A stretch of 20,429 bases of DNA from Bacilli bacterium (GCA_016296775.1 JAEDIE010000027.1:1-20429), one strand, 5' to 3'; shown: positions 6,914 through 14,472, counted from the first letter of the stretch. The notes: generated by a model from the letters alone, not told the origin. A program made the numbers and translations.

Positions 6914-8191
6914 ATGCTTCAACCACTTGCATTTAGAGTTAGACCAACTTGTATAGAAGAAGTTATTGGACAAGAACATTTAGTAAAAGAAAATGGCTTT
7001 CTATATAACTCAATAAAAGAACAATTACCTGTTTCTTTTATTCTTTATGGTGCTCCTGGATGTGGAAAAACTACTATCGCTATTGCTTATGCTAAAAGTT
7101 TAAAAGTTAATTATATAAAATTAAATGCTGTTACAAGCAATAAAAAAGATATTGAAAAAGCTATTGAAGAAGCAAAAAATAACGATCCTACTATTGTAAT
7201 AATTGATGAAATTCATCGTTTAAATAAAGATAAACAAGATATTTTACTTCCTTTTGTTGAAGAAGGAATTATTTATTTAATTGGATGCACTACTGCTAAT
7301 CCATTTATTTCAATTAATAAAGCTATAAGAAGTAGATGTCATCTTTTAGAAGTTAAACCTTTAACTAACGAAAATATAGTTGAAGGATTAAAAAGAACTA
7401 TATCTAACAAATTTGGATTCAATAACAATCTTAAAATTAATGATGAAGCACTAAATTATATTGCAACTTGTTCTAGTGGAGACTTTAGATTTGCCTTAAA
7501 TTTTTTAGAAATCGCTTCAATTACTTATAAAAATAAAGAAATTAACTTAGAAAATATAAAAGAAATTAAAATAGTCACTAATTCTAGTATTGATAAAGAT
7601 GATGATGGTCATTACGATGCAGTAAGTGCAATGCAAAAATCTATTAGAGGAAGCGATGTCAATGCAAGTTTGTATTATGCCTGTAAATTATTAGTTGCTG
7701 GAGATCTTGACTCATTAACAAGAAGGTTATTAGTTACAGCTTATGAAGATATCGGATTAGCTAATCCTAGTGCTTGCATGAGAACAAAAATAGCAATTGA
7801 TGCTGCTTATCAAGTAGGACTTCCAGAAGCTATTATTCCTCTTGGAGTAGCAATTTGTGATTTAGCGTTATCTCCAAAAAGTAAATCTGCTTGTTTAGCT
7901 ATTGAAAAAGCCTATGATTTAGCTGCTCAAATGCCTTTAGATGTTCTTCCTTATTTAAAATATACTCCTGTTAATTTAGAAGAAGAAATGAAATATCCTT
8001 ACGATAACGAAGATATTTGGGTTCATCTTCAATATTTACCTGAGTTAATTAAAAATAAAGAGTTTTTCGTTCCATCTAAAAATGCTTCTAGTAGTTATGA
8101 AAAATATTTAAATGAAAATTATCAAAAATTAAAGAGCTTCATAAGAAGCTCCAATATGCCTTTATTAAAGAAAAAGTATCCTTCAAAATAA
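6914..8191 (+). CDS. rarA: Replication-associated recombination protein A (AAA+ ATPase)
   Basis: 425 residues, normal for RarA/MgsA. This AAA+ ATPase is related to clamp-loader subunits and acts at stalled replication forks and single-stranded gaps. The N-terminus has the family opening LAFRVRPTCIEEVIGQEHL; Walker A GAPGCGKT is at 46-53, Walker B VIIDEIHR with D98-E99, and sensor 1 GCTTANPF near 125. The C-terminal half has the RarA-specific segment (DDDGHYDAVSAMQKSIRGSD, then GDLDSLTRRLL, YEDIGLANP). It is the only protein-coding gene on the plus strand, divergent from fmt and convergent with the nucleoside phosphorylase gene, 4 nt away. Its terminator seems to lie inside that gene's 3' end. 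Confidence 0.95.
   Translation: MLQPLAFRVRPTCIEEVIGQEHLVKENGFLYNSIKEQLPVSFILYGAPGCGKTTIAIAYAKSLKVNYIKLNAVTSNKKDIEKAIEEAKNNDPTIVIIDEIHRLNKDKQDILLPFVEEGIIYLIGCTTANPFISINKAIRSRCHLLEVKPLTNENIVEGLKRTISNKFGFNNNLKINDEALNYIATCSSGDFRFALNFLEIASITYKNKEINLENIKEIKIVTNSSIDKDDDGHYDAVSAMQKSIRGSDVNASLYYACKLLVAGDLDSLTRRLLVTAYEDIGLANPSACMRTKIAIDAAYQVGLPEAIIPLGVAICDLALSPKSKSACLAIEKAYDLAAQMPLDVLPYLKYTPVNLEEEMKYPYDNEDIWVHLQYLPELIKNKEFFVPSKNASSSYEKYLNENYQKLKSFIRSSNMPLLKKKYPSK
8134..8151 (-). terminator. Terminator of pdp, inside rarA coding sequence
   Basis: 7-bp stem GAGCTTC / GAAGCTC with a TTAT loop; on the minus strand it is followed directly by TTTAATTTTT. The plus strand has no T-tract after it, so it terminates only minus-strand transcripts. 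It lies 45 nt past the pdp stop, within codons of the RarA C-terminus. Confidence 0.6.
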
Positions 8192-8195
8192 AGTC

Positions 8196-9500
8196 TTATT
8201 CAATAATTTCATGAGTTAAAGAATGTTCTTCTTTAACTTTTTCTTTTTTAATTATGAATGAATCTAAAACATTTTGTTTAACAGACCAAAATTCATCTTT
8301 ATTTGTATATAAAGTAGCTAATAATTCGTTTTTACTTACTTTATCACCTACTTTTTTATTTAAAACAATACCAGCACTCATATCAATAACATCATCTAAA
8401 GTTTCTCTTCCTCCACCTAAATGCATGCTTGATTTACCTATACTTAATGCATCAATTGAATGAACATAGCCTTCTTTTGTTGAATAAACTTCAACAATAT
8501 TTTTAGCTACATCAAATTTAGAAGGATCTAAAATATAAGAAATATCTCCTCCTTGGTGTTTGACAAATTCAACAAATTTATTAAAAGCTTTTCCATTATT
8601 TACGTTTTCAATAATAGCTTTTCTAGCTTCTTCGATAGAATTAAATAATTTAGCTTGATTTAATAAGATAGCTCCGCTTGAAATACAAATTTCTGTAATA
8701 TCTTTAGGACCTTTACCTTTTAAAGTGTCGATAACTTCTTTAATTTCAAGATTATTTCCAACAGCACAACCTAAAGGTTGATTCATGTCAGTAACTTCAG
8801 CTTTAACATCTTTATTTAATGATTTTCCAATTTCTACCATTGTTGTAGCTAAATTTTTAGCATCTTCAATAGTTTTCATGAAAGCTCCATTACCATATTT
8901 AACATCCAAAAGGATTGCATCAGCTCCACTAGCTAATTTTTTAGACATAATTGAACTTGAAATTAAAGGTATTGAACTAACTGTTCCTGTAACATCTCTT
9001 AAAGCGTATATTTTTTTATCAGCTGGGTCGATATTTTTATCTTGGCCAATAATTGCCATCCCTATTTCATCGACTTGCTTAATAAATTCTTCTTTTGTTA
9101 AATTGACTCTAAATCCAGGGATAGATTCTAATTTATCAATAGTTCCTCCAGTATGACCAAGTCCTCTTCCGCTCATTTTAGCTAACTTTGCTCCTAAAGA
9201 AGCAATCATTGGTCCTAAAATTAAACTTACTTTATCACCAACTCCTCCAGTTGAATGTTTATCAACTTTAATTCCAGGAATAATTGATAAATCCCAAACT
9301 TCTCCGCTAACTCTCATTGCTTCAGTTAAATAAGCAATTTCATCTTTATCCATTCCATTTAAATAAATGGCCATAAGTAAAGAACTAGCTTGGTAATCTT
9401 TAATTTCACCTTTAACGTAACCTTCAATAAAAAATTCAATTTCTTTTTGAGATAATTTTTTCTTATCTCTTTTATGTTCTATAATTTCAATAATATCCAT
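8196..9500 (-). CDS. pdp: Pyrimidine-nucleoside phosphorylase
   Basis: 434 residues, the usual length. It phosphorolyses uridine and (deoxy)thymidine to the base and (deoxy)ribose-1-phosphate for nucleoside salvage. The N-terminal helical domain (1-66) is followed by the phosphate-binding segment KHSTGGVGDK (81-90) and SGRGLGHTGGTIDKLE (110-125), with further family blocks DVKYGNGAFMKT and GLxC-type loop residues downstream. The C-terminal domain (about 340-434) has GGGRETLDD. Low-GC Gram-positives carry the broad-specificity Pdp type rather than strict DeoA, hence the symbol; substrate range cannot be read from sequence. It stands alone, with no deoC or deoB nearby. No SD is present, and a promoter abuts the ATG. 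Confidence 0.93.
   Translation of the reverse strand: MDIIEIIEHKRDKKKLSQKEIEFFIEGYVKGEIKDYQASSLLMAIYLNGMDKDEIAYLTEAMRVSGEVWDLSIIPGIKVDKHSTGGVGDKVSLILGPMIASLGAKLAKMSGRGLGHTGGTIDKLESIPGFRVNLTKEEFIKQVDEIGMAIIGQDKNIDPADKKIYALRDVTGTVSSIPLISSSIMSKKLASGADAILLDVKYGNGAFMKTIEDAKNLATTMVEIGKSLNKDVKAEVTDMNQPLGCAVGNNLEIKEVIDTLKGKGPKDITEICISSGAILLNQAKLFNSIEEARKAIIENVNNGKAFNKFVEFVKHQGGDISYILDPSKFDVAKNIVEVYSTKEGYVHSIDALSIGKSSMHLGGGRETLDDVIDMSAGIVLNKKVGDKVSKNELLATLYTNKDEFWSVKQNVLDSFIIKKEKVKEEHSLTHEIIE
8214..8238 (+). terminator. Terminator of rarA, inside pdp coding sequence
   Basis: 10-bp perfect stem AGTTAAAGAA / TTCTTTAACT with loop TGTTC, extendable by a G-U pair. On the plus strand it runs into TTTTTCTTTTTT. 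The minus strand has no T-tract. It starts 23 nt after the rarA stop, within the last codons of pdp. Confidence 0.7.
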
Positions 9501-9506
9501 GTATTA

Positions 9507-9515
9507 ATAATAACA
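9507..9515 (-). promoter_or_regulatory. Extended -10 promoter of pdp (leaderless)
   Basis: TGT-TATTAT followed by TAATAC and ATG at 9500, 6 nt from hexamer to start. No SD is present. A consensus TATAAT also occurs at 9540-9535, which would give a leader of about 25-30 nt but lacks a good -35. Confidence 0.4.
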
Positions 9516-9570
9516 AATATTAAATAATAATTAAATTATATTTAATTATTTTTTCTAATAAAAAGAGTTA

Positions 9571-9609
9571 GGATTTCATATGTTTTTTTGAAAAATCCAT
9601 ATGATTTCC
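9571..9609. repeat. Imperfect inverted repeat with twin CATATG cores
   Basis: GGATTTCATATG (9571-9582) and CATATGATTTCC (9598-9609) are inverted copies matching at 10 of 12 positions, separated by 15 nt. It sits between the rbfA terminator and the pdp promoter, about 60 nt upstream of the latter. It could be an operator, or a back-up terminator (a shorter GGATTT/AAATCC pairing is followed by CTTTTTATT on the minus strand). Confidence 0.35.
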
Positions 9610-9630
9610 TGCTTATTTTTTAAAAAGAAA

Positions 9631-9648
9631 AATGGCTTATTAGCCATT
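9631..9648 (-). terminator. Terminator of rimP-rbfA operon
   Basis: 7-bp perfect stem AATGGCT / AGCCATT with a 4-nt loop, followed on the minus strand by TTTCTTTTTA. The hairpin overlaps the rbfA stop codon. Confidence 0.8.
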
Positions 9649-10000
9649 AATTTTCTTTTTTAATATCTTTTAATTCTTGTTCTTCTTTCTTAAGAATTTT
9701 TTCTATTCTTTGTTCTTTGAAGAATCCATCATCTAAAATAAATTGAATTTCTGGGCTTCTTCTTAAAGATATCTTTTTAGCAAGAGAAGATTTTACAAAT
9801 CCTTTTGCTCTACATAATTTTTTGAAGTTATCATTTGGATTTGTAAAAAATGACACAAATACTTTTACGTATGAGTAATCATCACTAACCTCTACACTTG
9901 TTACAGTTAAGAGTCCTACTTCATTCTTAAGTTCAAATTGAAGAATATCTCTAATATTTTTATCTATTAAAGCTTTAATTCTCTTTTGTTGATTAGCCAT
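9647..10000 (-). CDS. rbfA: Ribosome-binding factor A
   Basis: 117 residues, the standard length. RbfA is a KH-fold factor that binds the 30S subunit during late maturation of the 16S 5' end and helps in cold adaptation. The opening KRIKALIDKNIRDILQFEL and the strand VTSVEVSDDYSYVKVFVSF are characteristic; the tail (SPEIQFILDDGFFKEQRIEKIL) matches the family's conserved RxxPEIxFxxD pattern. The last gene of the operon, it starts 2 nt after the infB stop, and its SD AAGGAG is formed by the final two infB sense codons, so translation is coupled. Confidence 0.95.
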   Translation of the reverse strand: MANQQKRIKALIDKNIRDILQFELKNEVGLLTVTSVEVSDDYSYVKVFVSFFTNPNDNFKKLCRAKGFVKSSLAKKISLRRSPEIQFILDDGFFKEQRIEKILKKEEQELKDIKKEN

Positions 10001-10002
10001 TT

Positions 10003-11835
10003 TTACTCCTTAGTAGTAATTTCATAAGCTTCAATGATATCGTTTTCTCTTACATCATTGAAATTAAGAATTTTAATTCCACATTCAAAGCCTTGTTTAA
10101 CTTCCTTAGCATCATCTTTAAATCTCTTTAATGTATCGATATCACCTTCATAAATGATGCTTCCATCTCTTAAAACTCTAACTTTAGCAGTATTTTTAAT
10201 AGATCCATCGATGACCATACATCCAGCAATATTACCAACTTTAGAAACTTTAAAAACATTTCTAACTTCAGCTTGTCCAAGGACTTTTTCAACTTCTTCT
10301 TTCTTCATGTGACCTTTAATAGCATCTTCCATCTCTTCAATTAAAGCATAGATGATTCTATGAAGTCTAATTTCAACTTTTTCTTCAATAGCTTTATTTT
10401 TAACAAAAGCGCTAGGTCTAACATTAAATCCATAAATAATAGCATTACTTGCACTGGCTAAAAGAATATCTGATTCAGAAATTGCTCCTGCAGCAGCTCT
10501 AATAATGTTAATTTTGACTTGATCATTATTTAATTTTTCTAAACTTGCTTTAACAGCTTCAGCACTACCAGTTGAATCTGTCTTTAAAATAATATTAATT
10601 TGAGCAAGTTGACCTTCGTTAATCTTATCAAATAATTCATCAAGCGAAGAAATATTTGTATTTGCAGCTCTTTCTTCTTCGATTTTCTTATTTTTTCTTC
10701 TTGAAGCGATATCTTTTGCTTGTTTTTCAGTTGGGAAAGCCATAAATGAATCACCTGCTAAAGGTACATCGCTTAAACCAATAATAGAAACTGGAATTGA
10801 AGGTGTAGCTGATTTTAATACTTTGTTATGTTCGTTAGTCATTCTTCTAACTTTACCATAAACTGTTCCAACAACTACGTAATCACTACTTAATAAGGTA
10901 CCATTTTGAACAAGCAAAGTTGCTTTTGGACCACATCCAGGATCAAGTTCCGCTTCTAAAACTGTTCCGATAGCATATCTATCTGGATTAGCTTTTAATT
11001 CCAACATTTCAGCTTCAACTAAAATTGTATCGAGTAAGTTTTCAATACCAATATTTTTCTTAGCAGAAATTTCAACAGTCATAACATCACCGCCATATTT
11101 TTCAGCAATAACATCATGTTGCATTAATTCATTAATAACTTTTTCTGGATTTGCTCCAGGAACATCCATCTTATTTATTGCAACAATAATTGGAACATTA
11201 GCAGCTTTAGCATGATCAATAGCTTCAATTGTTTGAGGCATAACACCATCATCAGCAGCAACAACAAGGACAACAATATCAGTAACACTAGCCCCTCTTG
11301 CTCTCATAGCAGAGAATGCTTCATGCCCTGGAGTATCGATAAAGGTAATTTTTTGTCCTTTAAATTCTTTAATATAAGCACCGATTTCTTGAGATATTCC
11401 ACCAAATTCTCCAGCAACAAGGTTAGAATTTCTAATAGCATCAATTAATGTAGTTTTACCATGGTCAACATGTCCCATAACTGTAACAACAGCTGGACGA
11501 GATTTAAGTAAAGATTCATCGTCTTCAATCTTAACCTTTTCAAAATCTTCTTCAGCAACAATTTCTTCTTTCTTGAAATCATAGCCAAATTGAAGACATA
11601 CTTCACCAATTGATTCATCATCAAGTGTTTGGTTAATAGTAACGATTTTACGATTTAAAAAGAAATATTTAATAATTTCACTAGGAAGAACATTAAGTTC
11701 TTTAGCAAGTTCTCCGACAGTTAAGGCTTTAGTATAAACAAATACACCGCCATTAACCTTGTTAATTTCGTTCTTTTTATTGTTTTTTGAAACAATATTA
11801 GCTTCTCTTTTTTGTTTAACTCTATTATCCTTCAT
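10003..11835 (-). CDS. infB: Translation initiation factor IF-2
   Basis: 610 residues, a short-form IF2. The GTPase brings fMet-tRNA to the 30S subunit and promotes subunit joining. The N-terminus is brief and basic; one IF2_N module lies at about 35-87. The G domain begins near 113: G1 GHVDHGKT (121-128), G3 DTPGHEAF, G4 NKMD. Domain II (beta barrel), domain III and the C-terminal fMet-tRNA-binding domain IV follow, the last with IAGCMVIDGSIKNTAKVRVLRDG. It has a strong SD (AGGAGGTGA) 6 nt before ATG, suggesting high translation. In Bacillus, ylxQ lies just upstream; here only 13 nt separate ylxR from infB. Confidence 0.97.
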   Translation of the reverse strand: MKDNRVKQKREANIVSKNNKKNEINKVNGGVFVYTKALTVGELAKELNVLPSEIIKYFFLNRKIVTINQTLDDESIGEVCLQFGYDFKKEEIVAEEDFEKVKIEDDESLLKSRPAVVTVMGHVDHGKTTLIDAIRNSNLVAGEFGGISQEIGAYIKEFKGQKITFIDTPGHEAFSAMRARGASVTDIVVLVVAADDGVMPQTIEAIDHAKAANVPIIVAINKMDVPGANPEKVINELMQHDVIAEKYGGDVMTVEISAKKNIGIENLLDTILVEAEMLELKANPDRYAIGTVLEAELDPGCGPKATLLVQNGTLLSSDYVVVGTVYGKVRRMTNEHNKVLKSATPSIPVSIIGLSDVPLAGDSFMAFPTEKQAKDIASRRKNKKIEEERAANTNISSLDELFDKINEGQLAQINIILKTDSTGSAEAVKASLEKLNNDQVKINIIRAAAGAISESDILLASASNAIIYGFNVRPSAFVKNKAIEEKVEIRLHRIIYALIEEMEDAIKGHMKKEEVEKVLGQAEVRNVFKVSKVGNIAGCMVIDGSIKNTAKVRVLRDGSIIYEGDIDTLKRFKDDAKEVKQGFECGIKILNFNDVRENDIIEAYEITTKE

Positions 11836-11848
11836 CTGTCTTCACCTC

Positions 11849-12109
11849 CTATTTCATCTTTAAATATTTCGACATTCTTTCATAAATTGTTGCAGGTATT
11901 TCACATTCAAGTGCTTTTCCTAAACAATTTGTCTTTTTAGCCTTTTCAATAGCTTCTTCACTCATATAGATATAGGCGCCTCTACCATTAGCTTTGCCAC
12001 TTATATCTAAAATTACCTCATTATCAGGTGTTTTAACCACCCTAAATAATTCTTGTTTTGGATAAGAAGTATTGGTGGCTAAACATCTTCTAAGTGGAAT
12101 TTTCTTCAT
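11849..12109 (-). CDS. ylxR: YlxR/RnpM family RNA-binding protein
   Basis: 86 residues with the family hallmarks RRCLATNTSYPKQELFRVV (7-25) and GKANGRGAYIYMSEEAI (38-54). The fold carries a positively charged RNA-binding face. In Bacillus subtilis the protein was shown to bind RNase P RNA and dampen its activity (name RnpM); that role here is by homology. It starts 3 nt after the nusA stop, with an SD (GAGGA) made from the last two glutamate codons of nusA, so it is coupled to nusA translation. Confidence 0.93.
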   Translation of the reverse strand: MKKIPLRRCLATNTSYPKQELFRVVKTPDNEVILDISGKANGRGAYIYMSEEAIEKAKKTNCLGKALECEIPATIYERMSKYLKMK

Positions 12110-12112
12110 TAA

Positions 12113-13813
12113 TTATTCCTCGTAATATGAATCATCATCATATTCTTCAAAGCTATCATCATCATCGAATTCTTCATCAAATTCTTCATCTTGAAGAGCT
12201 TCAAGTTCTTCATCAGTGTAGATTGACATCTTTTCTTTTGGTTTTGATTCATCTTTGACAACTTTAGTTTCTTCAACTTTAGTTTCTTTCTTTTTCTTTT
12301 TATATGTTTCTTGAGTATTCTTCTTTTCTTCTTCTAAGCTTGCTTCAAGATCATCAAGAGAAATAGTTGTTGCAACATTAACTTTTTCGATAACTTCTTC
12401 TTCCTTCTTAGGTTTAATTGTCTCGACTTCTTCTTTAACTTCTTCAACAGGAGTTTCAGCAATAATTTCTTCTTCTTCGACTAATGTTTCATCTTTACTT
12501 AAGAAATCTTCGGCTTTTTCTTCTTCTTTAATAACTTTAGCAATAGTTTCATTTGCCTTTCTTAAAGATTCTTCTCTTGTCTTTCTTCTTTGTTCTTCTC
12601 TAGCTTCAACTTCAAATTCTTCAAATAACTTGTATTCGATATTTTGTTCGACAGCTTCGCTAACTCCAATGATCTTAATTTCTTTTAAGTTAAGTAACAT
12701 TCTTGTAAGAATAGCATTAACACCTCTTTGTCCAATAGCTTGGTTTTTAAATTCATCTGGAACTACAACTGTAGCAATTCCTTTTTCATCATCAAATTTA
12801 ATACCAATAACTTGAACTGGTTTTAAACATTCTTGAATGTAAAGACCTCTATTTTCTTTATATGTGATAACATCAACTTTTTCTTTAGTTTTGTTACCTA
12901 ATTGACTAACAACAGCTTGAATTCTGCTACCATTTGGACCAATACAAGCTCCACTTGGATCAACGTTTGGATCTTTTGTAGTAACACTAACTTTAGCTTT
13001 AACACCAGGAATTCTAGCAATACCGACAATTTCAACGGTTCCATCATAAATTTCGTGGATTTCATTAAAGAATAATTTCTTTAAGAAACCACTGCAACTT
13101 CTTGAAATTTTAATTAAATCGTCTTTTTTATCGCCTTTTGAAGCACCAATTGATTCAATATAAACTTTAATTGGATCACCTGGATTGAATTTTTCATCTC
13201 CAATTAAATCTTTTCTATATAAAGTAGCTAAAGCACCATCTCTAGAACTACCTAAGTTAACAAGAACGCAATTGTCTGATTTTTCAACAACACCGGTAAC
13301 AATCTCTCCAATTTTACCTTTAAATGTTTCAAATAAAGCATTCTTTTCAGCAGCATTAATTTGTTGTTTAAAAACAGAGATAAATTTATCGACATCACCT
13401 TTTGTAAAAGAAGCTAAATCGACTTTTTCTTCATAATAATCACCAACTTTAAGATTATTATTTACTGCACGTGGATCTTCATCGCTAATTTCAATAAAGT
13501 CATCTTGAATATCATCTTCTTTAACAACTTTAAATTGATGATAAAAATCAAGAACATTGTTAGCTAAATCTACATCACATCTAACTAAAGCGTTGCTTAA
13601 TCTTGTACCATCTTTGGACTTATTGTTAACTTTTTTAGTTTTTGTGTTAAGTAATGATCTTGTCTCATCTTCAAGCTTTTTAGTATAAGCAGTTTCAAAA
13701 GCTTCCTTAATTGCGTTAACAACAACTTCTCTATCAATTTTCTTTTCTTTTGCGATGTTGTCAAAATAAACTAAGAATGCACCATTTTCTAATTTTTTCT
13801 TCTTTTTTGCCAT
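12113..13813 (-). CDS. nusA: Transcription termination/antitermination factor NusA
   Basis: 566 residues, far longer than Bacillus NusA (371). It binds RNA polymerase near the RNA exit channel and promotes pausing and hairpin-dependent termination. Domains in order: polymerase-binding N domain 10-160, containing a charged insertion at about 46-76 not seen in Bacillus; S1 domain about 166-240 (GEIVTGVVEKSDNCVLVNLG); KH1 about 245-325 (GACIGPNGSRIQAVVSQL); KH2 about 330-385 (QAIGQRGVNAILTRML). From about 390 to the end there is a roughly 175-residue Glu/Asp/Lys-rich low-complexity tail ending in an Asp/Glu/Tyr cluster. SD AGGAGAAAATT precedes ATG. The acidic tail resembles in position, not visibly in sequence, the acidic repeats of proteobacterial NusA. 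Confidence 0.96.
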   Translation of the reverse strand: MAKKKKKLENGAFLVYFDNIAKEKKIDREVVVNAIKEAFETAYTKKLEDETRSLLNTKTKKVNNKSKDGTRLSNALVRCDVDLANNVLDFYHQFKVVKEDDIQDDFIEISDEDPRAVNNNLKVGDYYEEKVDLASFTKGDVDKFISVFKQQINAAEKNALFETFKGKIGEIVTGVVEKSDNCVLVNLGSSRDGALATLYRKDLIGDEKFNPGDPIKVYIESIGASKGDKKDDLIKISRSCSGFLKKLFFNEIHEIYDGTVEIVGIARIPGVKAKVSVTTKDPNVDPSGACIGPNGSRIQAVVSQLGNKTKEKVDVITYKENRGLYIQECLKPVQVIGIKFDDEKGIATVVVPDEFKNQAIGQRGVNAILTRMLLNLKEIKIIGVSEAVEQNIEYKLFEEFEVEAREEQRRKTREESLRKANETIAKVIKEEEKAEDFLSKDETLVEEEEIIAETPVEEVKEEVETIKPKKEEEVIEKVNVATTISLDDLEASLEEEKKNTQETYKKKKKETKVEETKVVKDESKPKEKMSIYTDEELEALQDEEFDEEFDDDDSFEEYDDDSYYEE

Positions 13814-13822
13814 AATTTTCTC

Positions 13823-14284
13823 CTAAAATTTTATTGCTAATCTTGCTTTGTCAATGCTACTTCTTTCAATTGTAGCTTTAATTGTTCTTGTTTTTTCTTT
13901 ATATTCAATTGTTACTTTATCTAAATCTACAAAAGTTAGATATCCTTCTAAAGTATTTAATCCTTTAAAAGGAGTAGATAAATGAACATTGATATACTTG
14001 TTTAAGTATTTTTCTAATTTAGATATATCAATTGGCTTTTCAATACCTAATGAAGAAATATCTAATGTGTAAGGGACGTTATTAAACTCATGTTGGTCTA
14101 AAAGTTCACTTATTTTATTAGAAATAATAGTTATATCATCAAGATTAATATCTTCATCTCGATCAATAATTATTTCCATTGTTCCGCTTTTCTTTCCTTC
14201 ATTATATTTAAATGAATATAACGTATAATTTTCTTTCGATAATAAATCTTTAATTAAGTTTTGAATATCTAATATCGATTCCAT
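13823..14284 (-). CDS. rimP: Ribosome maturation factor RimP
   Basis: 153 residues. RimP binds the 30S subunit early in assembly. The N-terminal alpha/beta domain (1-77) has MEIIIDRDEDINLDDITIIS and the conserved YTLDISSLGIEKPI, equivalent to the family's LEVSSPGLDRPL. The C-terminal SH3-like domain (about 80-153) has VHLSTPFKGLNTLEGYLTFVDLDKVTIE. A longer frame opens at 14317, but the ATG at 14284 is chosen because the ideal SD AAGGGGG lies 5 nt upstream and the extra 11 residues would be encoded by the leader hairpin. First gene of the rimP-nusA-ylxR-infB-rbfA operon. Confidence 0.92.
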   Translation of the reverse strand: MESILDIQNLIKDLLSKENYTLYSFKYNEGKKSGTMEIIIDRDEDINLDDITIISNKISELLDQHEFNNVPYTLDISSLGIEKPIDISKLEKYLNKYINVHLSTPFKGLNTLEGYLTFVDLDKVTIEYKEKTRTIKATIERSSIDKARLAIKF

Positions 14285-14307
14285 CTTTACCCCCTTACAA
14301 TAAAAAT

Positions 14308-14328
14308 AGAATGCCACCAGGGCACTCT
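14308..14328 (-). promoter_or_regulatory. Attenuator-like hairpin in rimP leader
   Basis: 8-bp stem AGAGTGCC / GGCATTCT with loop CTGGT, followed by ATTTTTATTG, all between the predicted start site and the rimP SD. One pair is G-U on the minus-strand RNA but A-C on the plus strand, so the structure favours the rimP transcript. The broken U-tract makes it a weak terminator. A 4-bp stem ACTC-GTAA-GAGT (14335-14324, GNRA loop) uses part of the same sequence and would compete with it. B. subtilis nusA is known to be autoregulated by NusA-dependent attenuation. Confidence 0.6.
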
Positions 14329-14361
14329 TACGAGTAATTGTTAAATCTCTTTAACGATTTA

Positions 14362-14390
14362 AATATAACATATTTAACTATGAGTTTAAA
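14362..14390 (-). promoter_or_regulatory. Promoter of rimP-nusA-infB operon
   Basis: TTTAAA (14390-14385), 17-nt spacer, TGT-TATATT extended -10 (14370-14362). Predicted start is near 14355, giving a leader of about 70 nt before rimP that includes the attenuator-like hairpin. Confidence 0.5.
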
Positions 14391-14442
14391 GCAAAATAAT
14401 ACAATTTTTTATTAATTTTTATAAAAATTTGCTTATTTTTAA

Positions 14443-14472
14443 AATAATGGAGAGCAAAAGCTCTCCATTATT
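14443..14472 (-). terminator. Terminator of glgB-glgP
   Basis: Perfect 13-bp stem AATAATGGAGAGC / GCTCTCCATTATT with a 4-nt loop, beginning 5 nt after the glgP stop. The minus strand continues TTAAAAATAAGC. This is the strongest terminator in the window by stem length. Confidence 0.85.

Noticed and set aside
8254..9156. Plus-strand open frames of 69 and 123 codons opposite pdp
   Set aside because: They lie wholly antisense to a well-conserved enzyme gene, show no family motifs and have no start signals; they are shadows of pdp codons. The same holds for frames opposite infB, nusA, glgP and pduL.
12113..12650. Repetitive GAA/CTT-rich tract as a DNA repeat or CRISPR
   Set aside because: It is the codon pattern of the acidic NusA tail; no constant repeat unit or spacer periodicity exists.
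14285..14317. Longer rimP start at 14317
   Set aside because: The extra 11 residues come from the leader hairpin and SD, and the ATG at 14284 has a near-perfect SD.
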